37,257 bases of DNA, from the NCBI GenBank assembly GCA_025352265.1, contig JANXTS010000062.1:1-37257 (forward strand), in the 5' to 3' direction. Numbering within the stretch: position 1 is the stretch's first letter; each line of letters starts with the position of its first letter. The DNA is from Variovorax sp. Its GTDB lineage: Bacteria; Pseudomonadota; Gammaproteobacteria; Burkholderiales; Burkholderiaceae_C. A model generated the notes under the pieces. That model saw only the letters and a program-made list of their open reading frames with translations, was not told where the DNA came from and searched no databases. Below, piece by piece: positions 27,078 through 34,398 of the stretch. The translations under genes were made by a program, and so were the position numbers.

Positions 27078-27097
27078 CTTGATCGGACTTGATCGGC
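27078..27097 (+). repeat. Tandem 10-bp repeat downstream of the unknown small gene
   Basis: CTTGATCGGA is followed directly by CTTGATCGGC, repeating at exactly one helical turn. It lies 30 bases past the stop of the small gene. Function unknown. Confidence 0.5.
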
Positions 27098-27335
27098 CAG
27101 TTGACCGGACAGACCGCTTTGCGCGCTGTTCGATCAGTCCGCAATCGATGTCCAGCGACAGACGCTGACGCCAGTCAGCGGTCGCGATCGGCACCCGCTC
27201 GCCGTGCCCTCGCTAACATCTGGGGTGCCGATGCGCAACGGGAGCATTACCGCCTGCGCCTCTTCCATCCGGTTATTCCTTATCCTGGAAGCTCGCCCAA
27301 TCGCCCGGCAACCCGCATGGGCGTTGAGGAATATG

Positions 27336-27386
27336 CTTATCCGCATAAGGCGCGAACCAAAAAATAGTTTGCTTCTATAAGGCACG
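27336..27386 (+). promoter_or_regulatory. Probable control region of the cysI operon
   Basis: An inverted repeat CTTAT-CCGC-ATAAG spans 27336-27349. A direct repeat, ATAAGGCGCG (27345) and ATAAGGCACG (27377), recurs 32 bases apart, about three helical turns. The region is AT-rich against a GC-rich background and ends 71 bases before the cysI start. This is what a LysR-type activator such as CysB would be expected to bind. No single -10/-35 pair stood out. Confidence 0.55.
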
Positions 27387-27457
27387 CTTTTAAAGTGCCG
27401 GCTTCTTGGCCTGCAATGGACCGCGCTCGCCACGATCGCCCCAGAACGTTTATCACG

Positions 27458-29236
27458 ATGTACCAATACACAGAATTCGACCGTCAGTTCGTGCACCTGC
27501 GTGCAGCGCAATTCCGCGACCAGTTGGAGCGCTGGCAAGGCGGCAAACTCTCCGAAGAGGAGTTCAAGCCGCTGCGCCTGCAAAACGGTTGGTACGTGCA
27601 ACGCTACGCGCCGATGCTGCGTGTCGCCGTACCCTATGGCGAGCTGTCGAGCCGGCAAATTCGCGTGCTGGCCCGCATCGCGCGTGAATACGACGAGCCG
27701 GAGGCCGAGGTCTACAAGATCGCGCTCAAGACGCAAGGGAAGCTGGGCACCTTGAAGTTGCCGACGCATTACGCGCACTTCTCTACGCGCCAGAACGTCC
27801 AGTACAACTGGATTCCTCTGGCCAAGAGCGCCGATGTGATGGACCTCCTGGCGTCGGTCGACATGCACGGGATCCAGACCAGCGGCAACTGCATCCGCAA
27901 CATCACCAGCGACGAGCGCGCCGGCATCGCCATCGACGAGATTGCCGACCCGCGGCCGTTCGCAGAGATCATGCGGCAGTGGAGCACGCTGCACCCCGAG
28001 TTCGCCTTCTTGCCGCGCAAGTTCAAGATCGCGATTACCGGCGCCACTGAAGACCGAGCCGCCACCGGTTGGCACGACGTAGGCCTGCATCTTGTGAAGA
28101 ACGAGGCCGACGAACTTGGCTTTCGCGTTCAGGTGGGTGGCGGCATGGGCCGTACGCCGATCATCGGTACCGTCTTGCGCGAGTTCCTGCCATGGAACCA
28201 GATCATGAATTACCTCGAAGCGGTGGTTCGGGTCTACAACCGCTACGGCCGGCGCGACAACATCTACAAGGCGCGCATCAAGATCCTGGTGAAAGCCGAA
28301 GGCCAGCGCTACATCGACGATGTCGAGGCCGAGTACAAGCAAATCGTCGAGCACGACGGTGCGCCGCACACCATCACGCAGGCCGAATACGACCGCGTAT
28401 CCGCCACTTTCGTCCCGCCGGCGCTGGCCACGCGAGTGCTGCAGAGCGCCGAGCAAACCGCGATCGACTTGCAAAAGCATGCGGCCGACGATGTGCAGTT
28501 CGCACGCTGGTTGGCACGCAACGTCGCGCCGCACAAGAACCCTGCCCTGCGCGCAGTGACGCTGTCTTTCAAGCGGCTGCACCAAGCGCCGGGCGATGCC
28601 GATGCCGACCAACTCGACACCATCGCGCGGTTGTCTGATCGCTTCTCGGCAGGTGAAGCCCGCGTCACGCATGACCAGAACATCGTGCTGCCGTGGGTGC
28701 ACGCCGAAGACCTGCACGCGTTGTGGCTCAACGCACGCGAGGCCGGTTTTGCCAGCGCCAACGTGCGCTTACTCACCGACATGATCGCCTGCCCCGGCGG
28801 CGACTTTTGCGCGCTGGCCAATGCGCGCTCGATCCCGATCGCCGAAGCCATCACCGAGCGTTATCAAGACCTCGACGAGCTCGACGACCTCGGGGAGATC
28901 GACCTGCACATCAGCGGCTGCATCAATTCGTGCGGCCACCACCACAGCGGCCATATCGGCATTCTTGGCGTCGACAAGGACGGCAAGGAGTGGTACCAGG
29001 TTTCGCTCGGCGGCTCCGACGGCTCCAAGCTCAGCGGCGCGCCGCAGGCCGGCAAGGCTGTGGGGCCATCGTTCTCCGCAGCCGAGGTGCCGGAGGTGAT
29101 CGAAGCGGTGCTCGGCACCTACCGCGACACACGCAATGCGGGCGAGACTTTCATCGACACGCTGCGCCGCGTCGGGCACGACCCGTTCAAGGCGTCGGCC
29201 AACGGTGCTCGCTTCAAGGTGGAGGCCACGGCATGA
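27458..29236 (+). CDS. cysI: Assimilatory sulfite reductase hemoprotein
   Basis: CysI reduces sulfite to sulfide with six electrons at a siroheme coupled to a [4Fe-4S] cluster. The 592-residue product has both halves of the family. The cluster cysteines are Cys445 and Cys451 (CPGGDFC) and Cys488 and Cys492 (CINSC), followed by GHHHSGHIGILG. Upstream are THYAHFSTRQNVQYNW and TSGNCIRNITSDERAG. ATG 27458 (MYQYTEFDRQF) is chosen; the longer frame runs back into the promoter. No cysJ flavoprotein is nearby, while a ferredoxin and its reductase are in the operon, which suggests ferredoxin-dependent function. It overlaps the next gene by four bases. Confidence 0.96.
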   Translation: MYQYTEFDRQFVHLRAAQFRDQLERWQGGKLSEEEFKPLRLQNGWYVQRYAPMLRVAVPYGELSSRQIRVLARIAREYDEPEAEVYKIALKTQGKLGTLKLPTHYAHFSTRQNVQYNWIPLAKSADVMDLLASVDMHGIQTSGNCIRNITSDERAGIAIDEIADPRPFAEIMRQWSTLHPEFAFLPRKFKIAITGATEDRAATGWHDVGLHLVKNEADELGFRVQVGGGMGRTPIIGTVLREFLPWNQIMNYLEAVVRVYNRYGRRDNIYKARIKILVKAEGQRYIDDVEAEYKQIVEHDGAPHTITQAEYDRVSATFVPPALATRVLQSAEQTAIDLQKHAADDVQFARWLARNVAPHKNPALRAVTLSFKRLHQAPGDADADQLDTIARLSDRFSAGEARVTHDQNIVLPWVHAEDLHALWLNAREAGFASANVRLLTDMIACPGGDFCALANARSIPIAEAITERYQDLDELDDLGEIDLHISGCINSCGHHHSGHIGILGVDKDGKEWYQVSLGGSDGSKLSGAPQAGKAVGPSFSAAEVPEVIEAVLGTYRDTRNAGETFIDTLRRVGHDPFKASANGARFKVEATA

Positions 29237-29640
29237 CCGCCTCCAGCCAAACGAAGTACACGTTGCAGCTCGTCGCCAACGAAGACCACATCGACGACGG
29301 TGACCCCAAAGTCATGCAACTCGCCAACGACGCCGACCCACTCGCCATTGAGGTGTGCCTGGCCGACGTCGAGCGTATTGACCTCAACTTCCCCAAGTTC
29401 ACCGATGGGCGCGCGTACAGCCAGGCCTTTTTGCTGCGCCGCCGACTCGGCTTCAAGGGCGACATCCGCGCCACGGGCGACGTGCTGATCGACCAGTTGG
29501 TGCAGATGGAGCGCACTGGCTTCTCCAGTGCGGTGCTGAAAGAAGGCGTGGACGCCCGTGACGCGCAGCGCCAGTTCGAGCGCTTCTCGGGCTTTTACCA
29601 GGGCGACGCGGTACAAACCGCGCCGCATTTCGCGACATGA
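29233..29640 (+). CDS. DUF934 protein of the cys operon
   Basis: This 135-residue protein belongs to the DUF934 family, found next to cysI and cysH in many proteobacteria. The family core is visible: LANDADPLAIEVCLADVERI, FPKFTDGRAYSQAFLLRRRL and GDIRATGDVLIDQL. It has no signal and no obvious catalytic motif. It is coupled on both sides by ATGA overlaps, with cysI before it and cysH after it. A role in sulfite reduction or its assembly is suggested only by this fixed context; the biochemical function is not known to me. Confidence 0.9.
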   Translation: MTASSQTKYTLQLVANEDHIDDGDPKVMQLANDADPLAIEVCLADVERIDLNFPKFTDGRAYSQAFLLRRRLGFKGDIRATGDVLIDQLVQMERTGFSSAVLKEGVDARDAQRQFERFSGFYQGDAVQTAPHFAT

Positions 29641-30269
29641 ACACCGAACTCAACCTCGACCTCCAACACGTCAACGCGGCACTCGGCCGCAATGCGCAGG
29701 GCCTGGTCGAATGGGCGATCGGCCTGGACCAGCCCGCGATCGTCACCACCAATTTCCGCCCCTTCGAGGCGGTGATCCTGCACATGGTTTCGCGCGCGAA
29801 GGCGGACGTGCCTGTCGTGTGGATGGACAACGGCTACAACACCGACGCCACCTATCGTTTCGCCGATGAAGTGACCAAGCTGCTGGGCCTCAATCTGCAC
29901 ATCTACTTGCCGCTTCGTTCTCGTGCGCATCGCGAAGCGGTCGACGGGCAAACACCGGCGCTGGACGATCCGCGCCATGCGGCGTTCACGCAAGAAGTGA
30001 AGCTGGAGCCCTTCGCACGTGCGCTGCGCGAGACCGCACCGACAGTGTGGTTCACCGCACTGCGCGCCACAGACACCGCCGTGCGCGCGCAAATGGACCC
30101 GGTCAGCCTCAATCCGGATGGCCTCGTCAAAGTCGCGCCGCTTCTGCACTGGTCGTCGAAAGACCTGTACGAATACTGCGAGGCGCATGGCCTGCCCAAC
30201 AACTTCGACTATGTGGACCCGACCAAGGGCGAAGACAACCGTGAGTGCGGACTGCATCTCGCGCACTGA
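29637..30269 (+). CDS. cysH: Phosphoadenylyl/adenylyl-sulfate reductase, compact form lacking Fe-S cysteines
   Basis: CysH reduces PAPS or APS to sulfite. The 210-residue product has the adenylyl-binding N-terminal region (AIVTTNFRPFEAVILHM; WMDNGYNTDATYRFAD) and the C-terminal catalytic motif ECGLH with Cys204. The paired cysteines that bind [4Fe-4S] in APS reductases are absent: FTQEVKLEPF stands where CC-x-x-RKVEPL would be. This favours PAPS. The segment before ECGLH is also short (DYVDPTKGEDNR), lacking the HPL and GD-T stretch of E. coli CysH. No APS kinase (cysC) is encoded in the window, so substrate choice is open. It is coupled by ATGA to the DUF934 gene. Confidence 0.9.
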   Translation: MNTELNLDLQHVNAALGRNAQGLVEWAIGLDQPAIVTTNFRPFEAVILHMVSRAKADVPVVWMDNGYNTDATYRFADEVTKLLGLNLHIYLPLRSRAHREAVDGQTPALDDPRHAAFTQEVKLEPFARALRETAPTVWFTALRATDTAVRAQMDPVSLNPDGLVKVAPLLHWSSKDLYEYCEAHGLPNNFDYVDPTKGEDNRECGLHLAH

Positions 30270-30296
30270 CAGCCCGCATTTTTTCCGACCCGACCG

Positions 30297-31250
30297 ATGA
30301 ACGCCCGTACCGAAGCCGACCTTCTGCTCCCCGACATGCACTCTCCCGCGCGCCTTTCCAACGCCCAACTCGATGCACTCGAAGAAGAGACGATCTTTAT
30401 CCTGCGCGAAGTTGCAGGCGCCTTCGAGCGCCCAACGCTGCTGTTCTCGGGCGGCAAGGATTCGCTGGTGCTGTTGAAGTGCGCCGAGAAAGCCTTCGGC
30501 TCCGGGCGCATCCCGTACCCGCTGTTAATGATCGACACCGGCCACAACTTTCCTGAAGTGACGGCCTTTCGTGACCATCGCGCCAAGGAACTCGGCGCCG
30601 AGCTGATCGTGCGCAGCGTCGAAGACTCGATGGCGCGCGGCACCGTGCGCCTGGCACATGCGGGCGAGTCGCGCAACGCGCACCAGTCGGTCACGCTGCT
30701 CGAAGCCATCGAAGAGTTTCGTTTCGACGCGCTCATCGGCGGTGCCCGGCGCGACGAAGAAAAGGCGCGTGCCAAGGAGCGCATCTTTTCGCACCGGGAC
30801 TCTTTTGGGCAGTGGCAGCCAAAAGACCAACGCCCGGAGTTGTGGACGCTCTTCAACACGCGGCACGCACCCGGCGAACACTTTCGCGTGTTCCCAATCT
30901 CCAACTGGACCGAGCTCGACGTCTGGCAATACATCGAGCGCGAGAACGTCGAGTTGCCTTCGATCTACTACACGCACAAGCGCGAAGTGGTCGAGCGCCG
31001 AGGCCTGCTGGTTCCGGTGACCGAGCTGACGCCGCCGCGCTCCGGCGAAACAATCGAAGTGCGCGACGTGCGCTTTCGCACCGTGGGCGACATCACCACC
31101 ACCTGCCCTGTCGCCAGCCTGGCAGCCGATGCCGGTGATGTAGTCCTTGAGACATTGACGGTAAATGTCAGCGAGCGCGGTGCTACGCGAATGGACGACA
31201 TGACGTCCGAGGCTTCCATGGAAAAGCGGAAGAAAGATGGGTACTTTTGA
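30297..31250 (+). CDS. cysD: Sulfate adenylyltransferase subunit 2
   Basis: CysD is the catalytic ATP-sulfurylase subunit that makes APS from ATP and sulfate. The 317-residue product has the PP-loop LLFSGGKDSLVLLKCAEKAF, DTGHNFPEVTAFRD, IGGARRDEEKARAKERIFS and the C-terminal EASMEKRKKDGYF, all standard for the family. ATG 30297 lies 27 bases after cysH. The stop codon overlaps the cysN start by one base (TGATG), which couples the two subunits. Confidence 0.97.
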   Translation: MNARTEADLLLPDMHSPARLSNAQLDALEEETIFILREVAGAFERPTLLFSGGKDSLVLLKCAEKAFGSGRIPYPLLMIDTGHNFPEVTAFRDHRAKELGAELIVRSVEDSMARGTVRLAHAGESRNAHQSVTLLEAIEEFRFDALIGGARRDEEKARAKERIFSHRDSFGQWQPKDQRPELWTLFNTRHAPGEHFRVFPISNWTELDVWQYIERENVELPSIYYTHKREVVERRGLLVPVTELTPPRSGETIEVRDVRFRTVGDITTTCPVASLAADAGDVVLETLTVNVSERGATRMDDMTSEASMEKRKKDGYF

Positions 31251-32596
31251 TGAATGCAACGACTCTCGCTCCTGCCTTGGCTGAAGCCCCGAACGACGCG
31301 GGCGACACCGGCACGGCTTTGCGTTTCATCACCTGCGGCAGCGTCGACGACGGCAAGAGCACGCTCATTGGTCGCCTGCTGGTCGACAGCAAGACTGTGC
31401 TGCAAGACCAACTGGCAGGCGTGCAGCGCGGCGGCGAAACCGACCTGGCGCTGCTCACCGACGGCTTGTCGGCGGAGCGCGAACAGGGCATCACCATAGA
31501 CGTGGCTTATCGCTATTTCTCGACTGCCAAACGCAAGTTCATCATCGGCGACGCGCCCGGGCACGAGCAGTACACGCGCAACATGGTGACGGCCGCTTCG
31601 GCCGCCGACGCTGCCGTGGTGCTGGTCGATGCGACCAAGCTGGCGTGGGCCGGGGAAGTACTCGACGGTGAAGTGGTGAGCCACGATCTGCTGCCGCAAA
31701 CACGTCGCCACACGCTGTTGTGCAATCTGCTGCGCGTGCAGTCGATCGTCTTCGCCGTCAACAAGCTCGATGCGATGGATGATGCCGATATCGCCTTCGA
31801 GCGCATATCGTCCGCGATCAACGGCTTTGCCGAAGCGGCGGGCGTGGCAGTCGCAGCGATCGTGCCGATCTCGGCCCTGAAGGGTTGGAACGTCGCGACG
31901 CATTGCACCGAGCGTGCCGACTGGTGCGGGTACACCGGACCGAGCTTGCTCGAATTGCTGGAGCAACTGCCGGTCACCGCGCAAGACGAAGCCGTGCCGT
32001 TCGCCTTTCCGGTGCAGTGGGTCGAGAAGTTTTCTGCCTCTGCTGACACGTCGCAGGGCCGCCGCATCTTTTGGGGCCGAGTCGCCAGCGGACATGTCGA
32101 GCCCGGCCAGCGCGTGACCGTGCTGCCGAGCAACCAGACCGCCATCGTCGCGCAGGTTCTGAGCCACACGCGTCAGCCCAAGACCGTGCATGCGGGCCAC
32201 AGCGCCGGCATCGTGCTCGACCGCGAGCTCGATGTGTCGCGTGGCGACTGGCTGCTGGCGCCCGACGCGTTTCCACCGGTGCGCGAGATCACCGCGACCG
32301 TTGCATGGCTCGACGACGAGCCACTGGTCGCCGGTCGCATCTACTGGGCGCTGCAAGGGCATCGCTGGGTCAAGGCCAAGGTCGCTCGCATCATCGACCG
32401 CGTGAACATCACCACGCTCGAATCCGAGCCGACTGCCCAACTCGAAGCCAACGCCATAGGCGACATCGTCCTGGCGCTGCAACAGCCACTCGCGGTCCTG
32501 CCCTTTTCGCAATCTCGCGCACTCGGATCGCTGGTGCTGGTCGACACTGCCACCAACAAGACCTCGGCAGCCGTGCTGGTGCAACCCGCCAGTTAA
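31250..32596 (+). CDS. cysN: Sulfate adenylyltransferase subunit 1 (GTPase)
   Basis: CysN is the GTPase that drives sulfate adenylylation by CysD. The 448-residue product has the translational-GTPase motifs [16 protein letters not shown] (G1), [15 protein letters not shown] (G2), [13 protein letters not shown] (G3) and [10 protein letters not shown] (G4), then the EF-Tu-like beta-barrel domains. It ends without the APS-kinase (CysC) domain that some proteobacteria fuse here. ATG 31250 is preferred over the TTG one codon earlier. A 40-base gap separates it from fdxA. Confidence 0.97.
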   Translation: MNATTLAPALAEAPNDAGDTGTALRFITCGSVDDGKSTLIGRLLVDSKTVLQDQLAGVQRGGETDLALLTDGLSAEREQGITIDVAYRYFSTAKRKFIIGDAPGHEQYTRNMVTAASAADAAVVLVDATKLAWAGEVLDGEVVSHDLLPQTRRHTLLCNLLRVQSIVFAVNKLDAMDDADIAFERISSAINGFAEAAGVAVAAIVPISALKGWNVATHCTERADWCGYTGPSLLELLEQLPVTAQDEAVPFAFPVQWVEKFSASADTSQGRRIFWGRVASGHVEPGQRVTVLPSNQTAIVAQVLSHTRQPKTVHAGHSAGIVLDRELDVSRGDWLLAPDAFPPVREITATVAWLDDEPLVAGRIYWALQGHRWVKAKVARIIDRVNITTLESEPTAQLEANAIGDIVLALQQPLAVLPFSQSRALGSLVLVDTATNKTSAAVLVQPAS

Positions 32597-32636
32597 AATT
32601 CAGGGTTTCCCCGATCGCTTTGCCTTCCAAAAGAAC

Positions 32637-32966
32637 ATGACACACGTCGTCTCAGAATCGTGCATACGCTGCAAATACACCGACTGCGTGGACGTGTGCC
32701 CCGTCGATTGCTTCCGTGAAGGTCCCAACATGCTGGTGATCGACCCGGACGAATGCATCGATTGCGCGGTGTGCATTCCCGAATGCCCCGTCAACGCGAT
32801 CTACGCCGAAGAAGACCTGCCCGCCAACCAGTTGGCTTTCATCAAGCTCAATGCCGAGCTGGCACTGGCCGACGGCTGGAAGAGCATCACCAAGCGCAAG
32901 CCGGCGCCGGCCGACGCCGACGACTGGAAAGACAAGACCGACAAGATCGGGGAGCTGGTGCGCTGA
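32637..32966 (+). CDS. fdxA: Seven-iron ferredoxin
   Basis: FdxA-type ferredoxins carry one [3Fe-4S] and one [4Fe-4S] cluster. The 109-residue product matches the Azotobacter FdI pattern with an offset of one: Cys9, Cys17 and Cys50 for the 3Fe cluster, Cys21, Cys40, Cys43 and Cys46 for the 4Fe cluster, and Cys12 and Cys25 free. The motifs are [14 protein letters not shown] and [12 protein letters not shown]. The C-terminal ~55 residues are the usual charged tail. Placed after cysN and directly before a ferredoxin reductase, it is the probable electron carrier for CysI (inference from context). Confidence 0.95.
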   Translation: MTHVVSESCIRCKYTDCVDVCPVDCFREGPNMLVIDPDECIDCAVCIPECPVNAIYAEEDLPANQLAFIKLNAELALADGWKSITKRKPAPADADDWKDKTDKIGELVR

Positions 32967-33994
32967 CCACTCTCGGCACGCCGATCGAGACCGACGCCCT
33001 TATCATCGGCGCTGGTCCGGTCGGGCTGTTCCAAGCCTTTCAACTCGGCCTGCTCGAGATCTCTTGCCACATCGTCGATGCGCTGCCCGCTGCGGGCGGC
33101 CAATGCGTCGCTTTGTACGGCAACAAGCCGATATACGACATTCCCGGCACACCGGTCACCAGTGGGCATGAACTGGCGCATTCGCTGTTGCAGCAAGTCG
33201 CACCGTTCAAGCCGAAGTTTCACTTTGGCGAGCAGGTAGCGACGCTCGAACGCCAGGTTGATGACCGCTTCCTTTTGAGCACATCCAACGGCACCGCATT
33301 TCTGGCAAAAACGGTGTTCGTTGCGGCCGGTGTCGGCGCCTTCGTGCCGAAGCGCATTGCCATCGAAGGCCTCGCGCAATTCGAGGGCACGCGGCTCTTC
33401 TATCACCCGGAATCGCTGTCGGACTTCGCGGGTCAGACGGTCGTGGTGAACGGTGGTGACGACGTTGCGCTCGACACCGCCATTCAGCTGGTCGACATTG
33501 CGCAACACGTGACGCTGCTCCATCGCCGCGACGGCTTCCAGGCTGATGAGGACACGGTAGCCAGCTTTCGCACACTGGTCGCCGATGGCAAGCTCGGCTT
33601 CAGCGTCGGTCAGCCTTCGGCTTTCGACGAGCACCGACTGCAGATCACGACACCCGACGCGCAAACAGTCGATCTGCCACTCGATGCGCTCATCGCCTGC
33701 CTCGGCATTTCGCCGCGCCTCGGGCCCATTGCCGATTGGGGACTGGCGCTCGAACGCAAGCAAGTGCCGGTCGATACGGAGAAGTTCGAAACCCGCGAAC
33801 GCGGCGTGTTCGCTGTCGGCGACATCAACACCTATCCAGGCAAGAAGAAGCTCATCGTCTGCGGGTTTCACGAGGCGACACTGGCAGCCTGGGGCGCAGC
33901 CGAAATCGTGTTTCCGGGCAAGTCGATCCCGCTGCAGTACACGACCACCAGCACGCGTTTGCACACCCTGCTGGGTGTCGATCACCCGCGTTAA
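32963..33994 (+). CDS. Ferredoxin-NADP reductase, thioredoxin-reductase-like type
   Basis: This FAD enzyme moves electrons between NADPH and ferredoxin. The 343-residue product has the FAD-binding start [39 protein letters not shown], the pyridine-nucleotide motif [17 protein letters not shown] and the C-terminal [20 protein letters not shown], with no redox CxxC, as in YumC-type reductases. No ATG, GTG or TTG lies in frame between 32753 and the first strand. CTG 32963 overlaps the fdxA stop (CTGA) and has GGAG at 32951-32954, eight bases before it, so I infer a CTG start. It closes the cys operon. Confidence 0.92.
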   Translation: MTTLGTPIETDALIIGAGPVGLFQAFQLGLLEISCHIVDALPAAGGQCVALYGNKPIYDIPGTPVTSGHELAHSLLQQVAPFKPKFHFGEQVATLERQVDDRFLLSTSNGTAFLAKTVFVAAGVGAFVPKRIAIEGLAQFEGTRLFYHPESLSDFAGQTVVVNGGDDVALDTAIQLVDIAQHVTLLHRRDGFQADEDTVASFRTLVADGKLGFSVGQPSAFDEHRLQITTPDAQTVDLPLDALIACLGISPRLGPIADWGLALERKQVPVDTEKFETRERGVFAVGDINTYPGKKKLIVCGFHEATLAAWGAAEIVFPGKSIPLQYTTTSTRLHTLLGVDHPR

Positions 33995-34209
33995 ACCGAT
34001 GCGCTCGGCGCGGGCGTCGAGTCGACAGGAACCAGCCAGATGCCCTTCTCGACCCTATCGAGCAGCGGTCTGTCGATACAGAGCTTCGCCAAACCGTAGA
34101 CGGCACCCAAGCTACAAACTCGGCAGTTGAGAAGGACCCTGCTCGGTGTCGCCGGCCTTTGCTTTTTCGTGAGACTCGCCCTTGCTTTTCTGTCGCTAAA
34201 ATCCGGTCA

Positions 34210-34229
34210 CCTTGCGCTCTGACGCAAGG
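34210..34229 (+). other. Perfect hairpin immediately upstream of the riboswitch
   Basis: CCTTGCG at 34210-34216 pairs with CGCAAGG at 34223-34229 around the loop CTCTGA. It ends just before the TPP aptamer begins. A -10-like TAAAAT lies at 34197-34202, so the hairpin may be at the very start of the leader RNA. No -35 box is clear. Confidence 0.5.
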
Positions 34230-34320
34230 CCGCTAGGGGTGTTGACGCGCGGATGCTGTTCGTGCCGAGACTGAGAAAGTCCCTTTGAACCTGATTGAGG
34301 TAATCCTCGCGCAGGGAAGC
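34230..34320 (+). ncRNA. TPP (THI-box) riboswitch
   Basis: The leader holds the conserved thiamine pyrophosphate aptamer elements in order: AGGGGTG near 34235, CTGAGA at 34271-34276, the core CCCTTTGAACCTGATTGAGG at 34281-34300, TAATCCTC, and closing GCAGGGAAGC at 34311-34320. These are near-invariant THI-box segments. The stem between the first two elements is variable, as usual. It precedes a TonB-dependent receptor by about 80 bases with no T-rich terminator between them, so control of translation start is more likely than of termination. High TPP should lower receptor synthesis. Confidence 0.93.
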
Positions 34321-34398
34321 ATGTTCAGAGCCGCAGCGCATCTCTCAGTTCTGCAGGAGGCTCTGCAGGCCGACCTGCCATTGCGTCGAAAGAACGTC

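Larger units (their letters stand above)
27048..27457 (+). other. 410-base region upstream of cysI
   Basis: No convincing gene is seen on either strand; the long minus-strand frame here continues antisense through cysI and is a shadow. The left part holds a tandem repeat (27078-27097). The right part turns AT-rich and holds the likely cys promoter and operator (27336-27386). Confidence 0.6.

Noticed and set aside
27134..28717. 527-residue open frame on the minus strand
   Set aside because: Antisense to the cysI promoter and the first two-thirds of cysI; no recognisable domain.
30968..32584. 538-residue open frame on the minus strand
   Set aside because: Antisense to cysN; no recognisable domain and a shadow-type composition.
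33995..34200. Open frame on the minus strand in the gap before the riboswitch
   Set aside because: It stays open and looks protein-like (YGLAKLCIDRPLLDRVEKG), but no ATG, GTG or TTG start with a Shine-Dalgarno is available and I recognise no family, so I left it as intergenic.
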